Source: UBA1757 sp963617485 (GTDB lineage Bacteria > Bacteroidota > Bacteroidia > Bacteroidales > UBA1402). Taken from it: DNA of 64,000 bases. The position numbers and the translations under genes were made by a program. The notes under the pieces are model-generated. The model was not told where the DNA came from. It made no database searches and saw nothing but the letters and a program-made list of their open reading frames with translations. Positions 43,394 to 52,267 of the stretch are shown in pieces (position 1 is the stretch's first letter; each line of letters starts with the position of its first letter). The stretch covers positions 124,001 through 188,000 of the forward strand of contig CAVEPA010000001.1 in NCBI GenBank assembly GCA_963617485.1, written 5' to 3'.

Positions 43394-44557
43394 TTATTTT
43401 TCGTTTAAGATTCTGTCGTAGAGGGCGATATACTTGTCTACCAAGGTGTCCCAACGATACTCTTCGGCATCCTGCCGATTTTGCAACGACATGCGTTGGC
43501 AAGTTTCGTCATCACGCAAAAGCGACACAATTTGCCGTGCCATGGTCTTGACATCACCGTGTGCGCAGAGATAGCCGTTCTTGCCGTCGCTAATCAGATG
43601 CACGATGCCGCCCACTTTGGTGGAAACCACCGGCAGGCCCACCGCCATAGCCTCGGCCATGGCCACACATTGCGACTCTTCGCTGGCGCTAAGGATGAAC
43701 AGGCGCGAACGCGAATATTTCTTGAGCAACTCGGAGGCGTGCACATCGGGATGCAGCGTCACATGCTGGCTCAGCTTCTTGGACACGATGCGCACCTGCA
43801 GTTTCTTGTAGTATTCCAAATCGACCAGCGCCCCCACGATGGCAAGCTTGACATCGGGAATTTCCTTGCGCACGCGGTCTATCACATCGAGCATCATCAG
43901 CTGGTCTTTGCGCGGAGCGATGGTGCCGACGGCCAAAATGGTATTGGGTTGGGGCTGATAGTCCTGATGATAGAAATCTTCGTGAATGCCCTGATGTATC
44001 ACACTTACGTCAATGGGATGCGAAATGGCATACTTTTCCAAAGCGGCCTTCTCGTAATCGGTATCGGTCACCACCAGCCGTATCTGACGCACAAAGACAA
44101 ACTCGCGATAGCACTCATGCATCCAAGAGAAGAATTTGGTGATAGAGCGTTGTTTGAGGAAGGCTTGCTTGGCTTCGTTGCGCGGCAGTCCGTGTATTTC
44201 CACCAAAAACTTAATCTTGTGCAGGCGCAGGGCAGCAATAATCAGCGGCGAATGATGTTGCTTGACGTGCAGATGACAGATGTCTGGGCTCATCGACAGT
44301 AGCTTGGGAATAATCCGATGACGCACCACTTTGCGTTGAAACTTGGGCGTCTCCTTTTCGCAGAAAAAGCGGTATACCTGCACGCCATCGACTGTTTCCT
44401 GATAATCTTGTTCGATGATGCTGCGCGGCATGTCCAGCACCACCACTTCGTGGCCGCGTTGCACCAAAGCGCGGGCCTCGCCGTAAACAGAGCCTTCTGT
44501 TCCTTCCTTAAAGAAACGGGGGTCCATCGGGAATTTCCCCACCATCAAAATCTTCAT
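43394..44557 (-). CDS. glycosyltransferase family 4 protein
   Basis: A 387-residue glycosyltransferase of the GT-B fold. The N-terminal Gly-rich segment KEGTEGSVYGEARALVQRGHEV (about 17-38) lies in the acceptor half. The donor-binding half has ILAVGTIAPRKDQLMMLDVI and the E-x7-E motif in SASEESQCVAMAEAMAVGLPVVSTKVGGIVHLI (about 296-328). It would add a sugar to a lipid-linked or other acceptor at the membrane face; the product is unknown. It is convergent with rsgA and 3 bases from maf. Confidence 0.85.
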   Translation of the reverse strand: MKILMVGKFPMDPRFFKEGTEGSVYGEARALVQRGHEVVVLDMPRSIIEQDYQETVDGVQVYRFFCEKETPKFQRKVVRHRIIPKLLSMSPDICHLHVKQHHSPLIIAALRLHKIKFLVEIHGLPRNEAKQAFLKQRSITKFFSWMHECYREFVFVRQIRLVVTDTDYEKAALEKYAISHPIDVSVIHQGIHEDFYHQDYQPQPNTILAVGTIAPRKDQLMMLDVIDRVRKEIPDVKLAIVGALVDLEYYKKLQVRIVSKKLSQHVTLHPDVHASELLKKYSRSRLFILSASEESQCVAMAEAMAVGLPVVSTKVGGIVHLISDGKNGYLCAHGDVKTMARQIVSLLRDDETCQRMSLQNRQDAEEYRWDTLVDKYIALYDRILNEK

Positions 44558-44560
44558 ACC

Positions 44561-45148
44561 CTACAGTTTTATCTTCTTCAGTTCCTGATATATACGTTGC
44601 ACGGGCAAGCCCATGACATTGAAATACGAACCTTGCATATTTTCCACCGCCACCAGTCCTATCCATTCCTGTATGCCGTAGGCACCAGCCTTGTCGTAGG
44701 GATGGTAATTGTCGACATAATAGGCGATTTCTTCCTCACTCAGAGGCGCAAAAGTCACCTTGGTGTCGGCAAAGAAGTGTCGCTGCCACTGCCGGGTGGC
44801 CATGCACACGCCCGTGTACACATGATGGTCTTTGCCGGCCAGACTGTCGAGCATGGCCACCGCCTGAGCCCTGTCCTTGGGCTTGCCGAAAACCTTGCCT
44901 TCGCAATAGACGATGGTGTCGGCCGTGATGAGTAAGTCCTTGTCGGATAACTGCGGCAGGTAAGCCAGCGCCTTTTGGCAAGCGATGTATTCGGCGATAT
45001 CGCCGCCTTGCAGCTGCGAGGGGAAACTCTCGTCCACACCGGGCAGGCTTCGTTGCTCGAAGCTCAGGCCCAGGGTTGACAGCAACTGTTTGCGTCGAGG
45101 CGAATTCGATGCCAAAATTATATGATATTCCGACAAATTGTCCAGCAT
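44561..45148 (-). CDS. maf: Maf family nucleotide pyrophosphatase
   Basis: A 195-residue protein starting at ATG 45148, right after the stop of the phosphatase gene. Maf proteins hydrolyse non-canonical or selected nucleoside triphosphates. Motifs are IILASNSPRRKQLLSTLGL (about 9-27), ESFPS, ITADTIVYCEGKVFGKPKD (about 73-91) and the C-terminal YDKAGAYGIQEWIG with NVMGLPV. It may protect nucleic acids from modified nucleotides or affect septation. Confidence 0.93.
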   Translation of the reverse strand: MLDNLSEYHIILASNSPRRKQLLSTLGLSFEQRSLPGVDESFPSQLQGGDIAEYIACQKALAYLPQLSDKDLLITADTIVYCEGKVFGKPKDRAQAVAMLDSLAGKDHHVYTGVCMATRQWQRHFFADTKVTFAPLSEEEIAYYVDNYHPYDKAGAYGIQEWIGLVAVENMQGSYFNVMGLPVQRIYQELKKIKL

Positions 45149-45150
45149 GG

Positions 45151-45666
45151 CTACCAAATAAAGCTTTCGCGGTTCATCCAAGTACCCTGGGCCTTCATCA
45201 CTTGCTCAATGAGGTCGCGGGCGCAGCCGGCGCCGCCCGCGATGGGAGACACGTAAGTGGCTACCGAGCGGATGTCGCCGGCTGCGTCCGCCGGACAGCA
45301 ACCCAGCCCTACCCGTTGCAACACTTCGTAATCGGTCATCTCATCGCCCATATAGGCAATTTCATCGGCGCGACAGCCGGTCTTCTGCATAAGATCTTCC
45401 AGGCAAGGCAATTTGTAGTGGGCATTCACATAGATATAACGCAGGCCCAAGTGCTCGAAGAGCGGACGCACATAGGCATCGCGCGCCCCGCTGAGTATGG
45501 CAATTTCCAGACCCGAGCGCTGCGCATGCTGTATGGCATAAACATCCTTGAGGTTGGTGGTCCGTTTCAGTCCGCCCTCGGGCGACATTTCCACCGTAGA
45601 CCCCGACAGCACGCCGTCAATATCGAACACTATCACTTTAATCTTGCTTAAATCGTAGGCTATCAT
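45151..45666 (-). CDS. kdsC: HAD phosphatase, KDO 8-phosphate phosphatase type
   Basis: A 171-residue small HAD phosphatase. The catalytic pair is in KVIVFDIDGVLSGSTVEM (about 9-26), followed by IAILSGARDAYVRPLFEHLGL (about 55-75) and YMGDEMTDYEVLQRVGLGCCPADA (about 104-127). It matches KdsC, which removes phosphate from KDO-8-phosphate in lipopolysaccharide core synthesis. Other HAD sugar phosphatases of this size exist, so the substrate is likely but not certain. Its start overlaps the preceding stop as TAATG. Confidence 0.85.
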   Translation of the reverse strand: MIAYDLSKIKVIVFDIDGVLSGSTVEMSPEGGLKRTTNLKDVYAIQHAQRSGLEIAILSGARDAYVRPLFEHLGLRYIYVNAHYKLPCLEDLMQKTGCRADEIAYMGDEMTDYEVLQRVGLGCCPADAAGDIRSVATYVSPIAGGAGCARDLIEQVMKAQGTWMNRESFIW

Positions 45667-46451
45667 TACTTGTGGCTTCTTTTGTAAATCAAATCACTCA
45701 TCAGGCGATACACCTGGGCTTTTTCATCCTCGCCCCTTTGCTCAAGCCAGGCCAGATGCCGTTCCATCACCCGGCGATCGCCCCTAACGGCAGGTCCCGT
45801 CTGCGCCAAACGAGGTTCCAGCTCGCTCACTTTTGCTGCGGTCTCTTCTATCAGAGCCTGCAAGATGCTGAAATCTATCCCGTCGTAGGCCAAAATTTCC
45901 TGCGCCATGGCATAGAGACTGTTGGCGAAGTTGCTCGCAAACACAGCTGCCACATGCAGGTTAGCCCGCTGCTCGGACGACATTTCCCTAATATCACAGC
46001 TTAGGCTGGAGGCCAGTTCTTTCATCAGTGCAAGGTCTGAGGACTGTGCCGCTTCCAGACAAAAAGGCACCCGGCCCAAATCCAGAGCGCGGCCTTTGCT
46101 GAAACTCTGCAAAGGATAAAATACGCCGCAGCGAGGGGTGTGAGCCGCCAGCACCGACAAAGGCAGGCTGCCCGAAGTGTGCAACCAAAGGGCCTGTCCG
46201 AAATCGTCTATCTGCTCGAGCACCACTTGCAGGGCATCGTCCTTGAGGGCGCAGACATAAATGTCAGCGCCGCGATACAAAGCTTTGATATCGGCTGTAA
46301 AGTCCGCACCGACATGCCCGGCCAGTTCTTTGGCCGCACTGCCGGTACGCGAATAAACTTGAACGATACGGTGTCCTTGCCTGTGCAGGGCTGGAGTCAA
46401 GTGAGTAGCCACATTGCCTGCACCGAGCAAGACAATGTCAAAAGCGGTCAT
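45666..46451 (-). CDS. Rossmann-fold protein with DUF2520 domain
   Basis: A 261-residue protein starting at ATG 46451. The N-terminal dinucleotide-binding fold (IVLLGAGNVATHLTPALHRQGHRIVQVYSRT, about 5-35) is followed by a C-terminal helical DUF2520 domain (about 120-255, e.g. LHVAAVFASNFANSLYAMAQEIL). Such proteins are annotated as oxidoreductases related to pyrroline-5-carboxylate reductase, but the substrate is unknown. It overlaps the nitroreductase gene upstream by 14 bases and the phosphatase gene downstream by one. Confidence 0.8.
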   Translation of the reverse strand: MTAFDIVLLGAGNVATHLTPALHRQGHRIVQVYSRTGSAAKELAGHVGADFTADIKALYRGADIYVCALKDDALQVVLEQIDDFGQALWLHTSGSLPLSVLAAHTPRCGVFYPLQSFSKGRALDLGRVPFCLEAAQSSDLALMKELASSLSCDIREMSSEQRANLHVAAVFASNFANSLYAMAQEILAYDGIDFSILQALIEETAAKVSELEPRLAQTGPAVRGDRRVMERHLAWLEQRGEDEKAQVYRLMSDLIYKRSHK

Positions 46452-46971
46452 AATGTATCTTTTCCCACTTGGTACGTGCATCATCGAAGGCAGGCTTTTC
46501 TTCGTCCTTTTCGCCTATGGCAATCAGGCAAAGCACCCCGTAGTTGTCGGGCAAATTCAACACTTGACGCACATAGGCCTCGCTGCTCTGGGTCTCGCTG
46601 GTCTGACGGTTGCGTACTTGCACCCAGCAGCTGCCCAGCCCCAGCACTTCAACCTGTAATTGCAGGTAGGCTGCGGCAATACTGGCATCTTCCACCCAAA
46701 CATCGGTCTTGGCGGTATCAGCAGCCACCACCACGATAAGGGGAGCCTTGGCCGCGAAGGCGCTATTGTTGGCACGCACGGCACCCAATTGCTCGCGAAG
46801 GGCAGCATCGCGCACGGCGATAAATTCCCAACACATACAACGTTTCGAACTGGGAGCCATCAGAGGGGCTTGCAACAAAGCCTTCACCTGTTCATCGGTG
46901 ATGGGTGTATCCTTATACTTGCGGATACTTCTGCGCTGATGCAGAAGACGGGAAAAACAATCTTTCATCAT
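46438..46971 (-). CDS. nitroreductase family flavoprotein
   Basis: A 177-residue FMN enzyme of the nitroreductase fold. The N-terminal RRSIRKYKDTPI (about 14-25) binds FMN phosphate. PSSKRCMCWEFIAVRD (about 41-56), ASIAAAYLQLQVEVLGLGSCWVQV (about 95-118) and LCLIAIGEKDEEKP follow. It reduces nitro, quinone or unknown substrates with NAD(P)H in the cytoplasm. It is not linked to the SagB-type dehydrogenase of the peptide cluster. Confidence 0.87.
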   Translation of the reverse strand: MMKDCFSRLLHQRRSIRKYKDTPITDEQVKALLQAPLMAPSSKRCMCWEFIAVRDAALREQLGAVRANNSAFAAKAPLIVVVAADTAKTDVWVEDASIAAAYLQLQVEVLGLGSCWVQVRNRQTSETQSSEAYVRQVLNLPDNYGVLCLIAIGEKDEEKPAFDDARTKWEKIHYDRF

Positions 46972-47053
46972 TTATTTTTTACTTATCGGCAAATGTAGCA
47001 ATTCTTCCAAAAGGGCTCAAAAAAAATAATGGCCGAAGTATGCAATATATTCC

Positions 47054-47061
47054 TATTTTTG
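47054..47061 (+). promoter_or_regulatory. candidate -7 element (TATTTTTG)
   Basis: TATTTTTG fits TAnnTTTG and lies 17 bases before ATG 47079, leaving a very short leader. No clear -33 TTTG is seen at the normal distance. Confidence 0.4.
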
Positions 47062-47078
47062 CGGTTCTTCTAAGAAGA

Positions 47079-49547
47079 ATGTTGCAAAAACGTACCATCA
47101 CCCGCTTCCGCTTGGCTTTAACCCGCCAATTCTGCCTGCTGACCTGTCTGTTGACGGGCCTGGGCCTGCATGCACAGCAGTCGGTACTAGGCACTAGCAT
47201 CAGCCTAAGCGGCTATGTGATGGACAGTCAAAGACGCCCGCTCGAGCTGGTGAACGTTTACGAACAACATACGCATTTCGGTTGCAGCACCGACGAGAAC
47301 GGCCATTACGAACTGCAACTGCCCGCCTGCGATACTTTGGTGCTACGCTTCAGTTGCCTTTCCTATCAAACGGCCTACCGCATCCTGCCCGTTGCCCAAA
47401 CCAAGCTGACGCTCAATGTCGTGCTAACCTCGAGCAGCCAGCAGTTGCAGGATGTCAGCGTCAGTGCACAGCAGCGCCAACTCAACAGCATGCAGCGCAT
47501 CGATGCCGATGCCATCCGCTTGTTGCCCGACCCGGCCGGTGGCAGCATCGAAGCCTTGCTGGTCACTTTTGCAGGTGTCAGTTCCAACAACGAGATGAGC
47601 ACCCAATACAGCGTGCGCGGCGGCAATTACGACGAGAACCTGGTGTATGTGAATGGCATTGAAATCTATCGTCCCCTGCTTATCCGCAGCGGGCAACAGG
47701 AAGGTTTGAGCTTTGTCAATCCGCAGATGACTCAGGAAGTATCGTTTTCGGCCGGCGGTTTCGGAGCCAACTATGGCGACAAAATGTCGTCGGTGCTCGA
47801 TATCACCTACAAGCAGCCCCAAGCCTTCGAAGCCTCTTTCCAAGCCAGTCTGCTGGGTGGCAATGCTTTTGTGGGCAGCGCTTCCAAAGACGGACGTTTC
47901 ACGCAGATTCACGGCTTGCGCTACAAGACCAACACCTATCTGCTCGGCAGTCTGCAGACCAAGGGCGAATATCAGTCCGATTACCTTGATTATCAGACCT
48001 ATCTGACCTATCGGCTGCACCCCAAGTGGGAAGTGTCTTTTTTGGGCAATGTTTCGCAGAATGTTTATGCTTTCCGTCCCGAGAGCCGCGAAACCGAGAT
48101 GGGCAGTTTCCAGAGCAAATACACTTTCAAGGTCTATTTCGATGGTCAGGAAAAGGATGTCTTCCGCACCACCTTCGGTGCCTTGAGCCTCAAACATCAA
48201 CCCGCCAAAGGGCTGGAACTGCGCTTGCAAGCCTCGGCCTTCCGCACCGACGAACACGAGAACTACGATATCACGGGCCAATATTGGCTTAGCCAGACCC
48301 CCATCAACAACAATAAAGCCGACACCACCAACACCAATCTTATCGGTGTGGGCACTTATCATGAACATGCTCGCAACAGTCTGAGTGCCAGCGTTGTCAA
48401 CTTGCAACATTCGGGCGATTGGAAAAAGGGGCAGCATCACCTGCAATGGGGGCTGGGCCTACAACTGGAAAACATCAGCGACCAGCTGCGCGAATGGGAA
48501 ATGCGCGACTCTTCGGGCTACGCCCTGCCCTACAGCCCTACGGAGATCGGTTTTGCCGAGAACCTGCAAGCCAGCACAGCCATGCGTTCTTCGCGCCTTA
48601 CGTCCTACCTGCAGGATACTTGGAAATTCCGCACCGACTTGGGTTTGATAAGTCTGACGGGCGGCCTGCGCGGCAACTACTGGTCGTACAATAAGCAACT
48701 GCTTGTCAGCCCACGCTTCAACATCGGCTTTATCCCCAGCTGGAAAGGCGATTTCAGCTTTCGTCTGGCCGGCGGCATCTACTATCAGGCACCCTTTTAC
48801 AAGGAATTGCGCGACACCGTGCTTGTCAACAGGGTTTCCAAAGTAGTGCTGAACGAGCACATCCGCGCCCCCAAATCAACCCAGATTCTTTTGGGCATGG
48901 ACTATCATTTCCGTCTTTGGGACCGTCCCTTCAAACTCACCACCGAAGCCTATTACAAAGATTTGCGCGATATTATTCCCTACACGGTAGACAATGTGCG
49001 CATCCGTTACGAAGGCATCAACAAGGGACACGGACACACGGCCGGCCTCGACATGAAGCTCTTTGGCGAATTTGTACCCGGCACCGACTCTTGGATTTCG
49101 CTCTCACTGATGGACAGCAAGGAAACCATCGACAACTACACCGTTTCGCGGCCTAACGAGCAGCGCTACAACGTCTCGCTGTTCTTCCGCGATTATGTAC
49201 CCAACAACCCCAAATACTCCATGAACCTGAAACTGGTGTGGGCCGACGGTCTCTGCTTCGGCCCTCCGTCGATGGACAAAAGCTACGCCGTTCACCGCAT
49301 GAAGGCCTACCGCCGCGTAGACATCGGGGTATCGCGCCTCTTGGTTGGCGGCGAGGACAAAATCCTGTCGCTCAGCGCCTTCAAGCACATCAAGAACGTC
49401 TGGCTCAGCCTCGATTGTTTCAATTTACTGGGCATCAACAATACCAACTCTTACTATTGGGTGCGCGACATTTCCAACCGCGAGTGGGCCATTCCCAACT
49501 ACCTCACCGGCCGTCAGCTAAACCTTTCCCTCTCGGTAGATTTTTGA
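47079..49547 (+). CDS. TonB-dependent receptor with carboxypeptidase-regulatory domain
   Basis: The start is set at ATG 47079, which opens a signal peptide (LTRQFCLLTCLLTGLGLHAQ, ending near 33). The 822-residue receptor has an N-terminal carboxypeptidase-regulatory-like domain (about 40-120, SLSGYVMDSQRRPLELVNVYEQ), a plug (about 125-240, with NEMSTQYSVRGGNYDENLVYVNG) and a barrel. It lies 228 bases upstream of the peptide precursor gene in the same direction, but that gene has its own promoter. The ligand is unknown; a role in the neighbouring peptide system is possible but not shown. No SusD-type partner follows. Confidence 0.9.
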   Translation: MLQKRTITRFRLALTRQFCLLTCLLTGLGLHAQQSVLGTSISLSGYVMDSQRRPLELVNVYEQHTHFGCSTDENGHYELQLPACDTLVLRFSCLSYQTAYRILPVAQTKLTLNVVLTSSSQQLQDVSVSAQQRQLNSMQRIDADAIRLLPDPAGGSIEALLVTFAGVSSNNEMSTQYSVRGGNYDENLVYVNGIEIYRPLLIRSGQQEGLSFVNPQMTQEVSFSAGGFGANYGDKMSSVLDITYKQPQAFEASFQASLLGGNAFVGSASKDGRFTQIHGLRYKTNTYLLGSLQTKGEYQSDYLDYQTYLTYRLHPKWEVSFLGNVSQNVYAFRPESRETEMGSFQSKYTFKVYFDGQEKDVFRTTFGALSLKHQPAKGLELRLQASAFRTDEHENYDITGQYWLSQTPINNNKADTTNTNLIGVGTYHEHARNSLSASVVNLQHSGDWKKGQHHLQWGLGLQLENISDQLREWEMRDSSGYALPYSPTEIGFAENLQASTAMRSSRLTSYLQDTWKFRTDLGLISLTGGLRGNYWSYNKQLLVSPRFNIGFIPSWKGDFSFRLAGGIYYQAPFYKELRDTVLVNRVSKVVLNEHIRAPKSTQILLGMDYHFRLWDRPFKLTTEAYYKDLRDIIPYTVDNVRIRYEGINKGHGHTAGLDMKLFGEFVPGTDSWISLSLMDSKETIDNYTVSRPNEQRYNVSLFFRDYVPNNPKYSMNLKLVWADGLCFGPPSMDKSYAVHRMKAYRRVDIGVSRLLVGGEDKILSLSAFKHIKNVWLSLDCFNLLGINNTNSYYWVRDISNREWAIPNYLTGRQLNLSLSVDF

Positions 49548-49655
49548 TGCCTTGACTTTTCGGATATTCATGCAGTGAACGAAAAATATTTGCGGCATAA
49601 TGTGTTGCATTTCAGATTGTTATATATTAAGCAAATGTTAATTAGTGGAAAATGT

Positions 49656-49686
49656 TTTGCATATGTGATTTGCTTTTATATATTTG
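49656..49686 (+). promoter_or_regulatory. promoter of the peptide precursor gene
   Basis: TTTG (49656-49659), 19 bases, TATATTTG (49679-49686): a close match to the Bacteroidota promoter consensus in an AT-rich stretch. It leaves a leader of about 80 bases before the ATG at 49776. It is the best promoter in the 228-base gap before the cluster. Confidence 0.75.
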
Positions 49687-49775
49687 CACCGGATTAATCA
49701 TTGACGCGTCGGATAACTCTTGGAGGATGCCGAAATGCCACTAAAAGAGTAGGCATAATTTTAACCTTAGAAAAC

Positions 49776-49958
49776 ATGAAAAATTTAGAATTGACCATGA
49801 AGGTCGTTGAAGACCGTTCCGCTCCTATGATGTTTACCGAAAAGAACCTGCCCGGTGCTTGCTGCTGTTCTTGCTGCTGCTGCATTACCATCAACTTTGG
49901 CGACAGCGGCACTGCCAACGGTGCCACCACAACGCTGGACACTCCTGCGACCAAATAG
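49776..49958 (+). CDS. precursor peptide of a streptolysin S-like modified peptide
   Basis: A 60-residue peptide that begins M-K-N-L-E-L-T-M-K-V. The leader (about 1-28, ending FTEKNLPGA) is followed by a core rich in modifiable residues: CCCSCCCC (29-36) then ITINFGDSGTANGATTTL. Streptolysin S precursor SagA has the same plan: a leader ending near APGG, a run of Cys, then a Ser/Thr/Gly-rich tail. The downstream genes encode matching SagC, YcaO and SagB-like enzymes. The Cys would become thiazoles and Ser/Thr oxazoles. LPGA is the likely cleavage region. A long opposite-strand frame here is a shadow. Confidence 0.88.
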   Translation: MKNLELTMKVVEDRSAPMMFTEKNLPGACCCSCCCCITINFGDSGTANGATTTLDTPATK

Positions 49959-49997
49959 TGCTATGAACCGCATCACATAGGATTATTGGTTTTTTGT

Positions 49998-50021
49998 GTC
50001 GCCTCCCGTCAGGGAGGCGAC
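49998..50021 (+). terminator. hairpin between precursor and enzyme genes (partial terminator)
   Basis: A perfect 10-bp stem (GTCGCCTCCC with its complement) around GTCA, followed by a T/C-rich stretch. It lies 39 bases after the precursor stop and 41 bases before the next gene. It may let most transcripts end after the precursor, giving more peptide than enzyme, as between sagA and sagB in streptococci. Confidence 0.7.
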
Positions 50022-50062
50022 CTCTTCGCCCTTCTTTTACCCAACCATGAAAACCACCTTAC

Positions 50063-50926
50063 ATGAAAATCACCCTGGAAAACATCGACATCTGGCAATG
50101 TCGGGAAGCGGTCTATTGCAAACGCTGCGACGGACATCTGCTGAAAATTCAAAGCCCACACATCGACAAAGTAACCAAAGTACTGGAGCACCTCAAGCAA
50201 GGAGACGATTGGCAGTCTTTCGAGGATGAAGACTTGAGTGCCGAAGAACGCAACGATATTATCAAGTTTCTGGTACAAAACCAGCTGGCCCGCCACGAAT
50301 ATAGCAACAAGCAGGCACACCAGGCCCACAAGCAGCTAGGTGTCTTTGCCAGCGACGATATTTATGCAGCCTTATGCCAAGAGTTGCACCCGGAGGGCTT
50401 TCTGTTGGATTTCAAGCGCGTTCAGCACTGCGAAGACCTCGAGGGAATACAAATGCTCTTGGTTGTCTCGCCTGTATTCGACCATTATCATCTGTTGGAG
50501 GATATCTCCAATGCCTGTTACCGTTGCCAGCTGCCGCTCCTGTACGCCGAATTCTCGCCCACAGCCTTCAGTTTGGGGCCGCTGGTGGAGCCCAGCCTGG
50601 GAACAGCGTCACTGGCTTGCTACATGAAACGCAAAGAAGTGAACCTCAGCAAGTTGAATCTGTACAGCGAGTTTATTTGCAGCGAGGACAAAAAGCAGTT
50701 ACAGCAAGCCGAGGCTAGCCGTTATCCATACTTCCATATCGGGCTGCAGCTTTTGCAAACGGAATTGGCATATTATTGGAAATACAAGGGCCAATTGTCT
50801 ATGCGTCTGATGGACAGGCAGATTGTGCTGGATTTCCTACAATTTCAGTGTGAACAATGCCGAGTGTTGAAAGACCCCACTTCGGAGTTGTTTGCGCAAG
50901 CCACCTACACACCTTTCAATGGCTAA
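50063..50926 (+). CDS. SagC-like leader-binding/E1-like protein of the cyclodehydratase
   Basis: A 287-residue cytoplasmic protein. The N-terminal part (about 1-80) has the pattern of a precursor-recognition winged-helix (RRE) domain. The rest is a reduced E1/ThiF-like domain with LGPLVEPSLGTASLACYMKRK (about 171-191), the common motif of SagC-type proteins, and a Cys pair CEQC (263-266). Such proteins bind the precursor leader and stimulate the YcaO enzyme. It lies after the precursor gene and overlaps the YcaO gene by 8 bases. It is shorter than typical SagC (about 350), so nucleotide-binding parts are probably lost. Confidence 0.8.
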   Translation: MKITLENIDIWQCREAVYCKRCDGHLLKIQSPHIDKVTKVLEHLKQGDDWQSFEDEDLSAEERNDIIKFLVQNQLARHEYSNKQAHQAHKQLGVFASDDIYAALCQELHPEGFLLDFKRVQHCEDLEGIQMLLVVSPVFDHYHLLEDISNACYRCQLPLLYAEFSPTAFSLGPLVEPSLGTASLACYMKRKEVNLSKLNLYSEFICSEDKKQLQQAEASRYPYFHIGLQLLQTELAYYWKYKGQLSMRLMDRQIVLDFLQFQCEQCRVLKDPTSELFAQATYTPFNG

Positions 50927-52211
50927 GAGCATGCAAAACCTGATTCATCGCACAGCTGGCTTCCTCAACGAAGATGTGCTGAAGATTCCCAACCGGCGTT
51001 TCGTGCCCGATTGCCTATACCAGCGCGTGGTCGGCGGCAACAACCTGCAACTGCTCGGCTGCCGGCATTCCAAGCTGCAAGGCAGTTCCATCGCCTTCGA
51101 GCAGGAACAATGCCTCAAGGCTGCCATGGGAGAATTTGTGGAGCGTTATGCGGCAGCCAACTACCGCAGCGCAGAATGGGTCATTGGCAGCATGGATAGC
51201 CTAAGCGATGGACATCGTTTTCTACCTCTGGACTGTTTCCGCTATTACAACCAAGCGCAGTACCAACGCTTGCAGGCTTACGGCATCAAGCCGCTCGATA
51301 AGCATGACACCATTGCCTGGACGCAAGCCTGCGATTATCTAAGTGGAGAGACTTACACTGTTCCCGCCTTCAGCATTTACCTGCCTTACGAAAACGACAG
51401 ATGTCGGGAAGCGACTTATATGGTGGGCTCCACCTCTACCGGCATTGCCGCCGGTGCCAGCACGCAAGATGCTTTGATATCGGGATTCTGCGAATGTGCC
51501 GAACGCCATGCTTTCGCGCAGTTCTGGTATCGGCAGGAGCATATCTCTTACAAGCAGTACACCAGCGCCTTGATTCGCCGTCATTATAAGGGAGACAAGC
51601 GTGTGCAGCAGCTCTTCGGCAATCCGCATGTGGCTATGAAAGCTTTCGATTTATCGCCATTTTCTCCTATCGAAACCATGGTGGTCTTCCTGTATTTCAC
51701 CTACAAGGGAAGGCTGTACCAATCGCTGGGCTGCGCGGCGCGTTTCCTCAAACGGGACGCTCTTGTCAAGGCCGCGCTGGAGGCTTATCAAGGCGTAGAA
51801 TATGCCATCAGCCTGATGGACAAACAGCGGCTGCCCGAGAAGATGGACCTTGGCAACATCCACGATTTCGATGCACATTTTCATTTTTATAACCAATACC
51901 CCGATTGTCGCAAAGCTTCCAAAATTCTTCGCGAGGCGCAAGATTGGGAGCATGGCGATGACAGCATATTTCAGGACGAAAAGAAAATCGGACAGAAGTT
52001 CTGCATCGAAGACTTGCGCGCTATGGGACTGTCCTACCTGCTGTACAAAGATATCACGCCCATCGATGTAGCCGCCATTCCCTACCGGGTACTGCGAGTT
52101 GTCACGCCTTCGTGGGCGCTGCTCACGGGTCAGCACGAATGGCCGTTCCTGGGCCAAGTTTTCGGTGAGGACGAAGACCTGTTTCTGACCTATCCTCATC
52201 CCTTTCCTTAG
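50919..52211 (+). CDS. YcaO cyclodehydratase (SagD-like)
   Basis: The start is taken at ATG 50919, overlapping the previous stop; ATG 50931 is also possible. The 430-residue protein shows the YcaO pattern: CLKAAMGEFVERYAAANYR (about 65-83), the ATP-binding STSTGIAAGASTQDALISGFCECAERHAF (171-199) and the extreme C-terminus PHPFP. That PxPxP ending is diagnostic of azoline-forming cyclodehydratases. It would use ATP to convert Cys, Ser and Thr of the precursor to azoline rings, with the SagC-like protein. It is followed after a 56-base gap by a secreted repeat protein. Confidence 0.9.
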   Translation: MAKSMQNLIHRTAGFLNEDVLKIPNRRFVPDCLYQRVVGGNNLQLLGCRHSKLQGSSIAFEQEQCLKAAMGEFVERYAAANYRSAEWVIGSMDSLSDGHRFLPLDCFRYYNQAQYQRLQAYGIKPLDKHDTIAWTQACDYLSGETYTVPAFSIYLPYENDRCREATYMVGSTSTGIAAGASTQDALISGFCECAERHAFAQFWYRQEHISYKQYTSALIRRHYKGDKRVQQLFGNPHVAMKAFDLSPFSPIETMVVFLYFTYKGRLYQSLGCAARFLKRDALVKAALEAYQGVEYAISLMDKQRLPEKMDLGNIHDFDAHFHFYNQYPDCRKASKILREAQDWEHGDDSIFQDEKKIGQKFCIEDLRAMGLSYLLYKDITPIDVAAIPYRVLRVVTPSWALLTGQHEWPFLGQVFGEDEDLFLTYPHPFP

Positions 52212-52267
52212 CGGGAGGCACACTATCCGTTGAACACACATATCTATTAACCCTCAATTATCTTATC

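Noticed and set aside
45215..45242. 9-bp inverted repeat in the KDO-phosphate phosphatase gene
   Set aside because: Short arms over the normal Gly/Ala-rich end of the family; no extra residues.
46438..46971. Nitroreductase as a second SagB-type enzyme of the peptide cluster
   Set aside because: It lacks the SagB motifs, reads in the opposite direction and is coupled to unrelated genes.
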